DNA from: Dyadobacter arcticus
Lineage (GTDB): Bacteria; Bacteroidota; Bacteroidia; Cytophagales; Spirosomataceae
Assembly: GCF_011762185.1 (NCBI RefSeq)
Contig: NZ_JAASQJ010000002.1
Span: 868,001-932,000, forward strand
Direction of reading: 5' to 3'
DNA length: 64,000 nt
Below the pieces are notes generated by a model. That model saw only the letters and a list, made by a program, of their open reading frames with translations. It ran no database searches and was not told where the DNA came from. Positions 18,025 to 26,417 of the stretch are shown one piece after another; the first letter of the stretch is position 1, and every line of letters begins with the position of its first letter. The translations under genes were made by a program, and so were the position numbers.

Positions 18025-19266
18025 GTGGATTTATTACGATTTATTACGGCAGGTTCGGTTGATGATGGTAAGAGTACCTTGATCGGACGTTTGCTTTACG
18101 ATACAAAAAATATTCTGGCGGATCAGATGGAAGCCATCGAGCGTGCCAGCAAAACCCGCAATACAGGCGAAATTGATCTTGCATTGCTAACCGACGGACT
18201 TCGTTCGGAGCGAGAGCAAGGCATTACGATTGATGTTGCTTACAAGTATTTTCAGACGCCCAATCGCAAATTCATCAGCATTGATGCGCCAGGGCACATT
18301 CAATACACCCGCAACATGGTAACCGGTGCTTCCAATGCAGATCTGGCAATCATATTGGTTGATGCGCGCCATGGCGTAGTGGAGCAAACCAGGAGACATT
18401 CGTTGATCGCTTCAATGCTTGGAATCCCTCATGTGATTGTTGCTATTAATAAAATGGATCTTGTTGGAAACTCGGAAGATGCGTTTTTAGAGATTGCAAA
18501 AAGTTACACGGATTTGGCTCAGAAGCTTTCCATTAGAGACCTGACTATTATTCCGGTGAGTGCATTGAATGGTGATAACATTGTCGACAGATCAGTTAAT
18601 ATGAACTGGTATACCGGCGAAACATTGCTTCAGGTTCTGGAAACGGTGAATGTTCTGAAAGATCAAAATCAGGACGATGGGCGGTTTGCGGTGCAATATG
18701 TAATTCGGCCTCAAACTGAAGAATTGCACGATTACCGGGGTTATGCCGGTCGCATTCAAAGCGGAACATTTAAAAAGGGTGATCTGATCAAAGTGTTGCC
18801 TTCTGAGCAGGAATCTAAAATCGCTAAAATTGAATTTGGCGGAAACGAAATCGAGGAGGCATCTGTTTTGGAATCTGTGACCATTCTTCTGGAAGACGAT
18901 ATCGACATCAGCCGTGGAGATTCCATTGTTTCCTTGAACAATTCTCCGATTGTGAGTCAGGATATTGAGGCGCTTGTGTGCTGGATGGATGACAAAAAAC
19001 AGTTAAAAGCAGGTAATAAATACGTATTACAACATGGCACGGCAAGATCCCGCTGTTCGATCCGTGACATTGAATACCAGATTGACATTAATTCTTACGA
19101 AAAACTCGACGCAGAAAGCCTGAAATTGAATGATGTCGCAAGAATCGTTCTGAGAACAGCCCAACCCGTTGCCTACGATCCCTACCAGAAAAACCGCGCA
19201 AACGGCGCTGCGATCCTGATTGACGAAACTTCGAATGTGACGGTGGGAGCTTGCATGATTGAATAA
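18025..19266 (+). CDS. cysN: Sulfate adenylyltransferase subunit 1 (GTPase)
   Basis: The regulatory GTPase of ATP sulfurylase. A GTG at 18025 gives DLLRFITAGSVDDGKSTL directly after the start, which matches the usual CysN N-terminus and 413 residues. A GTG at 17944 is also in frame, but its 27 extra residues (IHSLIHSF and so on) only translate the repeat block, so the later start is chosen. G1 is GSVDDGKS, G3 DAPGHIQY, G4 NKMD. There is no fused CysC kinase domain, consistent with an APS rather than PAPS pathway. Confidence 0.92.
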   Translation: MDLLRFITAGSVDDGKSTLIGRLLYDTKNILADQMEAIERASKTRNTGEIDLALLTDGLRSEREQGITIDVAYKYFQTPNRKFISIDAPGHIQYTRNMVTGASNADLAIILVDARHGVVEQTRRHSLIASMLGIPHVIVAINKMDLVGNSEDAFLEIAKSYTDLAQKLSIRDLTIIPVSALNGDNIVDRSVNMNWYTGETLLQVLETVNVLKDQNQDDGRFAVQYVIRPQTEELHDYRGYAGRIQSGTFKKGDLIKVLPSEQESKIAKIEFGGNEIEEASVLESVTILLEDDIDISRGDSIVSLNNSPIVSQDIEALVCWMDDKKQLKAGNKYVLQHGTARSRCSIRDIEYQIDINSYEKLDAESLKLNDVARIVLRTAQPVAYDPYQKNRANGAAILIDETSNVTVGACMIE

Positions 19267-19280
19267 ATGACCATTATACC

Positions 19281-21509
19281 ATGAGCGAAATAATCATTTC
19301 TGACAAAGTTTCCGCCGTTGCAAAGCGTGATATTATTGATTTAAATAGCAAAATTAATGCATTTAACACGGGGGAAACGCCGGAAGAGGCTTTCCGTAAG
19401 TTTCGTCTGACACGCGGCGTTTACGGCCAGCGCCAGCCGGGCGTGCAAATGATCCGCATTAAACTTCCTTACGGGCGCGTCACGGCAGATCAGCTTGTAC
19501 GCATTGCCGATACTTCGGATAAGTTCGCCACGGGTAATTTACACGCAACGACGCGTCAGGACATTCAGCTGCACTTTGTAAAGCTTTCTGATTCGCCCCA
19601 GCTTTGGGCCGATCTGGAAGATGCAGGGATAACACTGAAGGAAGCTTGTGGCAATACAATCAGGAATGTTACCGCTTCTTCGGTTGCTGGTATTGATCCA
19701 GACGAACCTTTTGATGTAACCCCAATTACGCATTCTATATTCACTTATTTTCTTCGCAATCCGATTAATCAGGATATGGGAAGGAAATTTAAAATTGCTG
19801 TCTCTTCTTCTGAAAAGGACTCCGCACTCGCTTTTATCCATGACGTTGGCCTGATCGCCAAAATGGGTACTAATGACGCAGGTGAAAGTGTAAAAGGTTT
19901 TAAAGTGCTTATTGGCGGAGGCCTGGGCGCGCAGCCTTTCTCTGCTCAAACAGCCTTTGAATTCCTGGAAGAAAAAGACGTTATCCCTTTCATTGAAGCG
20001 TTACTTCGTGTATTTGATCGTTACGGAGAACGTGTACGTCGGCATAAGGCTCGTATGAAGTTTCTTTTGAATGACCTGGGTCTGGAAGAAATGTTAGCGC
20101 GTGTCGAGGAACAGCGTGTTGCGGTTAAAAACAAGGTTTTCACAATTCCTGAGGATCTGTTCGGGACGGAAGAGGTGGAATCTATCGCTTATGCGCCCCG
20201 CCCCTCTCTGACGGAAACGGATATCTTGAGAATTGCTGCTGAAAGCATTGACGCCGACAAGCTGGATATTTTCAAGAAGTGGTTGCGTACGAATACATTT
20301 GAACAAAAACAAAAAGGCTGGCATGCAGTACAATTGAGGGTTTTATTGGGAGATATGCACTCCAATACTGCCCGCAGTCTTGCAGATGTTGTACGTAAAT
20401 ATGCTGCTGATGATATCCGTGTTACTGTTAACCAAGGATACATTCTTCGCTTTGTAAAAGGAGAAGACCTTGTTGCAATCTACCACGAATTGGCGAAGTT
20501 AGGACTTGTAAATCCAGGGTTCGACAGCACCATGGACATTACCACTTGCCCGGGAACGGATACTTGTAACCTCGCAATTTCGAGCAGCTATGGCATAACC
20601 CGCGTTTTGGAAGATGTAATGCGCGACGAGTATCCCGAAATGATTTATAATCAGGATATCAAAATCAAGATCAGCGGATGTATGAATGGCTGCGGCCAGC
20701 ATAATGCGTGTAACATTGGTTTCCACGGCAGCTCGATCAAAAATGGGAAGCTGGTACTTCCAGCCTTGCAGGTGTTGCTTGGAGGTGGTTTTTCCGGCGA
20801 TGGTATTGGTTTGATTGGAGATAAAGTGATCAAAGTTCCTGCGAAACGCGGACCTGAGACATTGCGCACTTTATTCAATGACTACGAGGCGAATAGTTAT
20901 GATGGTGAATATTACAATCAATATTATCTGCGCCAGACCAAAAACTACTTCTTCCAATTGCTGAAACCACTTGCTGATCTGTCGACATTAACGGATGACG
21001 ATTATCGCGACTGGGACCATGATGAATTATTCAAAACTGAGATTGGTGTTGGTGAATGTGCGAGTGTACTGGTGGACCTTGTTGCTACAACCATTACTGA
21101 GGGCCAAGAAAAATTGAATCTGGCTAGTGAAAATTTCCAGTCAGGAATCTGGGCTGATGCCATATATCATGCTTATAATGTATTGATTACGGGCGCAAAA
21201 GGTTTGTTGATGACCAAGGATGTCAACACCAATACGCAGTATGGAATCGTCAATGATTTTGAAACACATTTCGGACACGATTTTATCTACGACACGCCCG
21301 CGGAGTTTGAACTTGCAGAAAAAGCGGAGACACCTTTCAAGTCTCTTGCATTTAGTATCAATAAATTTGAGCCAACGGAAGCATTTGCAACCTATTTTAT
21401 CGGTACAGCTGACAAATTTTTAGATTTTGTCCGCGGTACCCGGGAAGCGCAACTCATGGAAACCGGGGAACCGGCCTTACAGGAGCTTATATTTGGAAAA
21501 GATAGTTAG
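19281..21509 (+). CDS. Siroheme sulfite/nitrite reductase with C-terminal helical (HEPN-like) extension
   Basis: A 742-residue ferredoxin-type siroheme reductase, here most likely reducing sulfite to sulfide. Two half-domains are visible, with RQDIQLHF-type siroheme contacts near residue 90 and the cluster ligands CPGTDTC near 425 and SGCMNGCGQ near 470 (C-x5-C and C-x3-C). The last 150 or so residues form an all-helical tail not found in the basic enzyme, resembling a HEPN domain (FQSGIWADAIYHAYNVLITGAK). Nitrite reduction cannot be excluded, but the neighbours are all sulfate genes. It begins 14 bases after cysN. Confidence 0.85.
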   Translation: MSEIIISDKVSAVAKRDIIDLNSKINAFNTGETPEEAFRKFRLTRGVYGQRQPGVQMIRIKLPYGRVTADQLVRIADTSDKFATGNLHATTRQDIQLHFVKLSDSPQLWADLEDAGITLKEACGNTIRNVTASSVAGIDPDEPFDVTPITHSIFTYFLRNPINQDMGRKFKIAVSSSEKDSALAFIHDVGLIAKMGTNDAGESVKGFKVLIGGGLGAQPFSAQTAFEFLEEKDVIPFIEALLRVFDRYGERVRRHKARMKFLLNDLGLEEMLARVEEQRVAVKNKVFTIPEDLFGTEEVESIAYAPRPSLTETDILRIAAESIDADKLDIFKKWLRTNTFEQKQKGWHAVQLRVLLGDMHSNTARSLADVVRKYAADDIRVTVNQGYILRFVKGEDLVAIYHELAKLGLVNPGFDSTMDITTCPGTDTCNLAISSSYGITRVLEDVMRDEYPEMIYNQDIKIKISGCMNGCGQHNACNIGFHGSSIKNGKLVLPALQVLLGGGFSGDGIGLIGDKVIKVPAKRGPETLRTLFNDYEANSYDGEYYNQYYLRQTKNYFFQLLKPLADLSTLTDDDYRDWDHDELFKTEIGVGECASVLVDLVATTITEGQEKLNLASENFQSGIWADAIYHAYNVLITGAKGLLMTKDVNTNTQYGIVNDFETHFGHDFIYDTPAEFELAEKAETPFKSLAFSINKFEPTEAFATYFIGTADKFLDFVRGTREAQLMETGEPALQELIFGKDS

Positions 21510-21589
21510 TTTTTTAGCTTTTAGCCGTTAGCTTTTAGCCACAAGGTAAAAAAGCTAAAAGCTAATCGCTAAAAGCTAAAAGCTAAAAA
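21510..21589. repeat. TTAGCNN heptamer inverted array, copy 3
   Basis: The left arm (about 21510-21540, TTAGCTTTTAGCCGTTAGC) faces the right arm (about 21548-21589, GCTAAAAGCTAATCGC and on). The arms match at 22 of 24 positions. It fills the whole gap between the reductase stop and the cobA ATG at 21591, and ends in a run of A just before the start codon. Confidence 0.8.
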
Positions 21590-21590
21590 C

Positions 21591-22364
21591 ATGAAACTTA
21601 CATTAATTGGTGCTGGTCCGGGCGATCCTGATCTGATCACCTTAAAAGGGATTAAAGCTTTGCAAAAAGCCGAAGTTGTTTTGTATGATTCCCTTGTACA
21701 TCCCTCACTGCTCGACTATTGCCCTGCCAATTCTGAAAAGATTTTGGTCGGTAAGAGATTTGGAAAAACAAGCTGCGGACAGGATGAAATTAATGAACTG
21801 ATCGTTGAAAAAGCCCATCAATATGGAAACGTCGTCCGACTCAAAGGGGGCGATTCTTTCATTTTCGGCAGGGGCTATGAGGAAATCATATTTGCAGCCG
21901 AGCACGGCATTGAATCAGAAGTTATTCCCGGTATTTCAAGTAGTTACGCTGTTCCTGCAATGGCAGGGATACCGCTCACATCCAGGGGCGTCAGTGAAAG
22001 TTTTTGGGTGATCACCGGTACAACCAGGGAACATAATCTTTCCAAAGACCTTTACCTTGCTGCCCAATCTACGGCAACTGTTGTGATATTAATGGGTTTA
22101 CATAAGCTGGAAGAAATCGTCTCCATGTATTCCGGGTTGAACAAACTGGACATGCCCATCACCATTATCCAAAATGGTACGCTGGAAGATCAAAAGCTGG
22201 TAACAGGCAAAATAAGTAACATTATACCCCTTTCAAAAGTGAGTGAAATGGGTTCTCCGGCAATCATTGTCATTGGCAAAGTAGCCGCTCTTCCGGATTT
22301 AACACATCAAAGGATCCGGGCAATGATGCAGAAAGGTAATACGCTCGCGGGAAGTGCTGATTAA
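21591..22364 (+). CDS. cobA: Uroporphyrinogen-III C-methyltransferase
   Basis: A 257-residue SAM-dependent methyltransferase that makes precorrin-2, the first step to siroheme, the cofactor of the reductase just upstream. It has the GAGPGDPDLITLKG start, YDSLVHPSLL, RLKGGDSFIFGRGYEE and the PGISSSYAVPAMAGIPLTSR segment. It is the single-domain form, without the CysG dehydrogenase/ferrochelatase part. No intact SirC gene accompanies it here. The last 4 bases overlap a convergent gene. Confidence 0.92.
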   Translation: MKLTLIGAGPGDPDLITLKGIKALQKAEVVLYDSLVHPSLLDYCPANSEKILVGKRFGKTSCGQDEINELIVEKAHQYGNVVRLKGGDSFIFGRGYEEIIFAAEHGIESEVIPGISSSYAVPAMAGIPLTSRGVSESFWVITGTTREHNLSKDLYLAAQSTATVVILMGLHKLEEIVSMYSGLNKLDMPITIIQNGTLEDQKLVTGKISNIIPLSKVSEMGSPAIIVIGKVAALPDLTHQRIRAMMQKGNTLAGSAD

Positions 22365-22735
22365 AGCAAATTGAAAAGCCAATTGAGGTCCGGAACCTTA
22401 TTTTTTCCGCCAAATTCCAGAAAGTTGATGATTCCCGCCAGGATAGCGTAGCTGATAAACAACCACTTTTTCTTGAGTTCGAATTGTTCATGGTGATGAA
22501 AATAATCATATACCATGGAGGCGGTGAATGCGAAGATCATTAACACGAAGGAGAGTAGACCGCAATCCTGCCGATAATGCTGGTATGTGCGCAATGCAGG
22601 CGCTCCAAGTACCAGATACATCAGCCACATCCCAAATCCCATCCTGTACAAATACATGCTCAGGCGGCGATCATTCTTGATGTCAAATATTCCTTCCAGC
22701 ACAGTAGTAACGGTTTGAATCAGTGAATCTAACAA
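22361..22735 (-). CDS. Small membrane protein, unknown
   Basis: The 124-residue protein has three likely membrane helices (about 32-47, 61-80, 92-107) and a soluble N-terminal helix. I do not recognise a family. Its stop overlaps that of cobA tail-to-tail by 4 bases. It appears as a stand-alone gene, with its start 78 bases from the divergent acyltransferase gene. Confidence 0.6.
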   Translation of the reverse strand: MLDSLIQTVTTVLEGIFDIKNDRRLSMYLYRMGFGMWLMYLVLGAPALRTYQHYRQDCGLLSFVLMIFAFTASMVYDYFHHHEQFELKKKWLFISYAILAGIINFLEFGGKNKVPDLNWLFNLL

Positions 22736-22813
22736 AATAGGCCATAAATGCCATATTTTAATTACATATTATATCTCCGTAATATTGTATAATTGATCTG
22801 ATCTTGTCCTGTT

Positions 22814-23707
22814 TTGCAAAAAATACTGTTCATACTACTTAACAAAATTTCGTTTATCTCCTGGAAAAATGCTTTTAGGCTTTCCGACTTTTTATGCTGG
22901 GCCGTGTTCAATGTTGGAGGTTACCGGAAAAAAGTAATCACGGAAAATTTAAAAAATAGCTTCCCCGAAAAGAGCGATGAAGAGCTGGCTGCAATCGCCC
23001 GAAAGTTCCATCTGCATTTTACAGATCTGATCGTTGAAACCATAAAATTCAGGACTGCTAGCCCGGAATGTGTGCGGGAGCGGCTGCAGGGTGACATTAG
23101 TATTATGGATGATTTTTACGCCAATAAAACCAACATCATCTATCTGATGGGACATCGCGGAAATTGGGAGCTTGCAAACCTGTTTTCGTCACTTTGCTTT
23201 ACGCACGATTGTATCGTAGTGTACCGGCCTTTGCAAAACAAGGCCTCCGACCAATGGTTCCTGGATCTCAGGACCCGATTTGGAGCGATCCTGGTTCCCA
23301 TGGACAACATTTTTAAGGAGTTGCAAAAGCCCCGGGAAAAGCCTTATGTGGTGGTACTTGCCAATGATCAGTCGCCAAATCCCAAAACAGCCTTCTGGAC
23401 GCGTTTTCTGCACCAGGATACAGGCGTTTTCAGAGGAGTAGAAACCATTGCGAGACGTTATAACCTTACCGTTTTGTATGCAGATTTTTGCAAGGTTGCG
23501 AACAAAAGAGGTTTTTATCACGTTGATATTTCCATTATTACAGAAAAGCCGAAGGAAGTAAAGAACAATGAGATCCTGGAAAGACAGCTGCGCATTCTTG
23601 AACAAAACATCAAGGATCAGCCGCACAACTGGCTTTGGAGCCACAGACGATGGAAGCATAAGCGTCCCGAATCTTTAAAACCCGAGCAAACGCTAGCTCT
23701 AAAATAG
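22814..23707 (+). CDS. Lipid A biosynthesis lauroyl/myristoyl acyltransferase-like protein
   Basis: A 297-residue LpxL/HtrB-family acyltransferase, which adds secondary acyl chains to lipid A at the inner membrane. The catalytic H-x4-E motif is H114-RGNW-E119 (GHRGNWELA). An N-terminal amphipathic/membrane segment, the AND(Q) block (VLANDQSPNP) and the late GVETIARRYNLTVLYADF segment fit the family. The start is a TTG at 22814, since no ATG lies before the conserved region. It leads a three-gene run with the glycosyltransferase. Confidence 0.85.
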   Translation: MQKILFILLNKISFISWKNAFRLSDFLCWAVFNVGGYRKKVITENLKNSFPEKSDEELAAIARKFHLHFTDLIVETIKFRTASPECVRERLQGDISIMDDFYANKTNIIYLMGHRGNWELANLFSSLCFTHDCIVVYRPLQNKASDQWFLDLRTRFGAILVPMDNIFKELQKPREKPYVVVLANDQSPNPKTAFWTRFLHQDTGVFRGVETIARRYNLTVLYADFCKVANKRGFYHVDISIITEKPKEVKNNEILERQLRILEQNIKDQPHNWLWSHRRWKHKRPESLKPEQTLALK

Positions 23708-23738
23708 CTTCCATTCTCAAAACCTCGCAAATTAAAAA

Positions 23739-24731
23739 GTGAATAAACCGACCAAATTTCTAGTACTCCGATTTTCATCCATAGGAGATATCGTGCTGAC
23801 AACGCCGGTGGTCAGGTGTCTCAAAAAGCAGTTTCCGCAGGCAGAGGTACATTACTTTACCAAAAGCAAATTTGAATTTTTATTGAAAGACAATCCTTAT
23901 ATAGATAAGATATGGCTCTGGGATAACAATGCGAGCCAGATTCTTAAAGCATTGAAAAATGAGAAATTTGATTACATCATTGATTTACATACCAATATCC
24001 GCACATTAAAGATCAAATTGTCTCTTGGCGTACCCTCATTCAGCTTTTCAAAACTGAATGTGCAGAAATGGCTGATGACCCAATTCAAAATTAACCTGAT
24101 GCCGGATCTGCACATTGTAGATCGGTATATGGGTACGCTCAAATCATTTGGCGTGGTGAATGACGGCGAAGGGCTGGATTATTTCATTCCATATAAGGAT
24201 AATGTGGAACCGGAATGGCTACCCCCCTCCCACCGCCAAAGCTTCGTGGCTTATGCCATTGGCGGCCAACACAATACAAAGAAATTACCCATCCCGAGAA
24301 TGATTGAATTATGCCAGAAAATCAACTATCCCATCATATTATTAGGTGGTGAAGAGGATTTTGAGGCGGGAGAGGCGATCAGAACAGCGATTGGAGAAAC
24401 CTTGATCCATAATACTTGTGGAAAATACAACTTCAATCAGTCGGCTTCATTGGTTCAGAAGGCGATGATCGTTTTCTCTCATGATACCGGGTTAATGCAT
24501 GTGGCAGCCGCATTTAAGAAAAAAGTTTATTCGATCTGGGGGAATACAATACCGGCTTTTGGAATGTACCCCTATAAAACCGCTTTCGAAATTCTCGAAA
24601 AAAATGGGCTTAGTTGCAGGCCGTGTTCCAAGATAGGCCATGAAGCCTGTCCCAAAAAGCATTTTAAATGCATGAATGAGATTTCCTTTACGTTTCCGAT
24701 CAAAGAAATACCTCACAAACAAATTCCATGA
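23739..24731 (+). CDS. Glycosyltransferase family 9 (heptosyltransferase-like)
   Basis: The 330-residue protein starts with GTG at 23739. It shows the ADP-heptose:LPS heptosyltransferase pattern: FLVLRFSSIGDIVLTTPVVR at the N-terminus, AYAIGGQHNTKKLP in the middle, and FSHDTGLMHVAAAFKKKVYSIWGNT for nucleotide-sugar binding, followed by a cysteine-rich end. It would act on the lipopolysaccharide core, in line with the lipid A acyltransferase 31 bases upstream. Its stop overlaps the next start by 4 bases. Confidence 0.85.
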   Translation: MNKPTKFLVLRFSSIGDIVLTTPVVRCLKKQFPQAEVHYFTKSKFEFLLKDNPYIDKIWLWDNNASQILKALKNEKFDYIIDLHTNIRTLKIKLSLGVPSFSFSKLNVQKWLMTQFKINLMPDLHIVDRYMGTLKSFGVVNDGEGLDYFIPYKDNVEPEWLPPSHRQSFVAYAIGGQHNTKKLPIPRMIELCQKINYPIILLGGEEDFEAGEAIRTAIGETLIHNTCGKYNFNQSASLVQKAMIVFSHDTGLMHVAAAFKKKVYSIWGNTIPAFGMYPYKTAFEILEKNGLSCRPCSKIGHEACPKKHFKCMNEISFTFPIKEIPHKQIP

Positions 24732-25645
24732 CAAAAAAAGTAAACATAGGTTTGGTGCAAATGAGTTGTACCAATGATGTTGATGCTAATTTTCAGAAAG
24801 CCAAGGAAAAAATACGCGAAGCCGCAGCGAAGGGCGCGAATGTAGTTTGTCTGCAAGAGCTGTTCAAATCACTATATTTCTGTGATGTGGAAGATCATGC
24901 CAACTTCAAGCTGGCTGAACCCATTCCTGGCCCTTCCACCGAATCGTTAGGTACACTTGCCAAAGAACTTGGGGTTGTGATTATCGCTTCGCTTTTCGAA
25001 AAGCGGGCGCACGGGTTGTACCATAATACAACCGCAGTGCTGGACGCTGATGGCGCCTATCTGGGTAAGTATCGCAAAATGCACATTCCAGATGATCCGG
25101 GCTATTATGAAAAATTTTATTTCACTCCGGGCGACGCTTCGCCGGGCGATGCGGACACCGTTGCGGACGGACAAGGGAGAGATGGTTACAGGATATTCGA
25201 AACAAAGTTTGCTAAAATAGGCGTTCTGATTTGCTGGGACCAATGGTATCCCGAGGCAGCAAGGATTACCAGCCTGATGGGCGCAGAGATTCTTTTCTAC
25301 CCCACCGCAATCGGCTGGGATACCAATGAACAAGATCCGGACACAAATGAAGAGCAGTACGGAGCGTGGCAGACCATTCAGCGCGGTCACGCCGTTGCCA
25401 ATGGCGTGTATGTGGTATCTGTCAACCGCGTGGGTCGGGAAGCAGACCAGCAATTCTGGGGAGGTTCATTTATCGCCAATCCGCATGGCAAATTGCTCTA
25501 TCTCGCTCCTCATGACGAAGAGGTTACCTATGTGCAGGAACTGGATTTGGAAAAATTGGATCATTACCGTACGACCTGGCCATTTTTGAGGGATAGAAGG
25601 ATTGATTCTTACCGGCCGATTTTGAAGAGGTACATTGATTCTTGA
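24728..25645 (+). CDS. aguB: N-carbamoylputrescine amidase
   Basis: A 305-residue nitrilase-superfamily enzyme. The catalytic triad is E44 (CLQELF), K117 (YRKMHIPDD) and C169 (LICWDQWYPE), and the AguB-type LYHNTTAVLDADG and NRVGREADQQFWGGSF segments are present. It hydrolyses N-carbamoylputrescine to putrescine, CO2 and ammonia, the last step of the agmatine route. The partner deiminase is at 35003-36061. It is coupled by a 4-base overlap to the glycosyltransferase, an unusual neighbour for a polyamine gene. Confidence 0.9.
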   Translation: MTKKVNIGLVQMSCTNDVDANFQKAKEKIREAAAKGANVVCLQELFKSLYFCDVEDHANFKLAEPIPGPSTESLGTLAKELGVVIIASLFEKRAHGLYHNTTAVLDADGAYLGKYRKMHIPDDPGYYEKFYFTPGDASPGDADTVADGQGRDGYRIFETKFAKIGVLICWDQWYPEAARITSLMGAEILFYPTAIGWDTNEQDPDTNEEQYGAWQTIQRGHAVANGVYVVSVNRVGREADQQFWGGSFIANPHGKLLYLAPHDEEVTYVQELDLEKLDHYRTTWPFLRDRRIDSYRPILKRYIDS

Positions 25646-25679
25646 TATATACAAAATATAATTATTTCTAGGTAAGCAA

Positions 25680-25711
25680 AAAAGAGAATTCCGGTTTCGG
25701 GGTTCTCTTTT
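25680..25711 (+). terminator. Intrinsic terminator after aguB
   Basis: Stem AAAAGAGAA (25680-25688) and TTCTCTTTT (25703-25711) with extra GG/CC pairs inside, followed by CGTTTTTTG. Confidence 0.8.
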
Positions 25712-25976
25712 CGTTTTTTGCAAGTTTTGTAAAAACAGGTTTCAAAAATCAACTTTGTAACCGTATTTATACAAAATATGCAAGTTTTACGTATATAATT
25801 ATCTCAATTTAGGTCGATTAATTGTTGATTACCAAATTTCAAGTCTATTCGATTGATAGAGATGTTAAGAAGCAGGGAAATTTAAATTATTTATAAAATA
25901 ATTACTATAATATTTTACCTCAATTCCCGAAGACCAATTTTTATTGTAAAAAAATTCAATTTTTAAATTTATTCTC

Positions 25977-26006
25977 TTGCATTTTTTCACATTGTCAGTA
26001 TATTTG
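25977..26006 (+). promoter_or_regulatory. Bacteroidota-type promoter of the susC leader
   Basis: TTG (25977-25979), 19 bases, then TATATTTG (25999-26006) fits the Bacteroidota -33/-7 consensus (TTG, about 19 bases, TAnnTTTG) exactly. Transcription should begin near 26013, giving a leader of about 405 bases before susC. Confidence 0.75.
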
Positions 26007-26074
26007 ACATGTTATTAAACGAATAACTGAACTCCTTAACAAGGAAATATTCCAGCCGCACTTGAATATTTCTG

Positions 26075-26161
26075 AATGTGCAGAGAGGAATCGAGCAAAA
26101 GCCCGATGGAGGACGTACAGCCCTTCCGGTGAATTCCGACTCAGCACAATATAATTTTTTT
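26075..26161 (+). ncRNA. Multibranched structured RNA element with T-run, start of the susC leader
   Basis: A closing helix joins AATGTGCAGAG (26075-26085) with CTCAGCACAAT (26140-26150), pairing at 9 of 11 positions. Inside are three small hairpins: TCGAGC/GCCCGA with an AAAA loop (26091-26106), GGAGG/CCTTCC (about 26108-26127) and CGG/CCG (26127-26138). Seven Ts follow at about 26155-26161. It could be a riboswitch-like sensor, an attenuator or a separate small RNA of about 150 bases from the promoter at 25977. It is not a tRNA, as no D or T loop sequence fits. Confidence 0.5.
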
Positions 26162-26290
26162 GATACTGGATTCTTGATACCGTGGACAAGCAACATTGTT
26201 GATGTCTGGCTTTTTGCTTTACACAACTAAAATTCTGTTTGTCCTCGATTAAAGAGGGTATTGCTTTCCGGAAAAGCAGTTTTGCAAGCT

Positions 26291-26366
26291 TATGGCTGTG
26301 TTGTTCTGTCCACGCGAAAGTGTGTGCGGCGCACGGCAACGTGGACACCACACAGCCATAACTTTT
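26291..26366 (+). terminator. Long terminator-like hairpin 52 bases upstream of susC
   Basis: Outer stem TATGGCTGTG (26291-26300) with CACAGCCATA (26351-26360), inner stem TGTCCACG (26307-26314) with CGTGGACA (26340-26347), and a top GTGC/GCAC hairpin (26324-26334). All stems are perfect and CTTTTT follows. The segment CGTGGACA also occurs at 26181-26188, so TGTCCACG can pair with either copy. Confidence 0.6.
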
Positions 26367-26417
26367 TCTCCTCTCTTACTAATTGCTTACCTAACAACAA
26401 TTTAACTCCAATTACTC

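Larger units (their letters stand above)
25646..26417 (+). other. 772-base gene-free region: terminator, AT-rich spacer, susC promoter and leader
   Basis: No convincing gene lies here. It holds the aguB terminator (25680-25711), an AT-rich spacer in which TATACAAAATAT occurs near 25648 and TATACAAAATATG near 25768, a strong promoter (25977-26006) and a structured leader of about 400 bases before susC. Minus-strand frames at 25987-26226 and 25995-26351 have cysteine- and serine-rich, unlikely protein composition and cross the RNA hairpins. Confidence 0.7.

Noticed and set aside
14090..21589. The TTAGC arrays as CRISPR or as phage attachment sites
   Set aside because: Units are 7 bases and directly adjoining with no unique spacers, and no integrase or mobile genes lie near them.
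26075..26150. A tRNA-like cloverleaf, because the element is about 75 bases with a closing stem and three arms
   Set aside because: No D-loop GG, T-loop TTC or suitable anticodon arm, and the closing stem has two mismatches; it is better described as another structured RNA.
25995..26351. A 118-codon minus-strand frame in the susC leader
   Set aside because: Its composition is unlike a real protein here, it crosses the leader hairpins, and no promoter or family match supports it.
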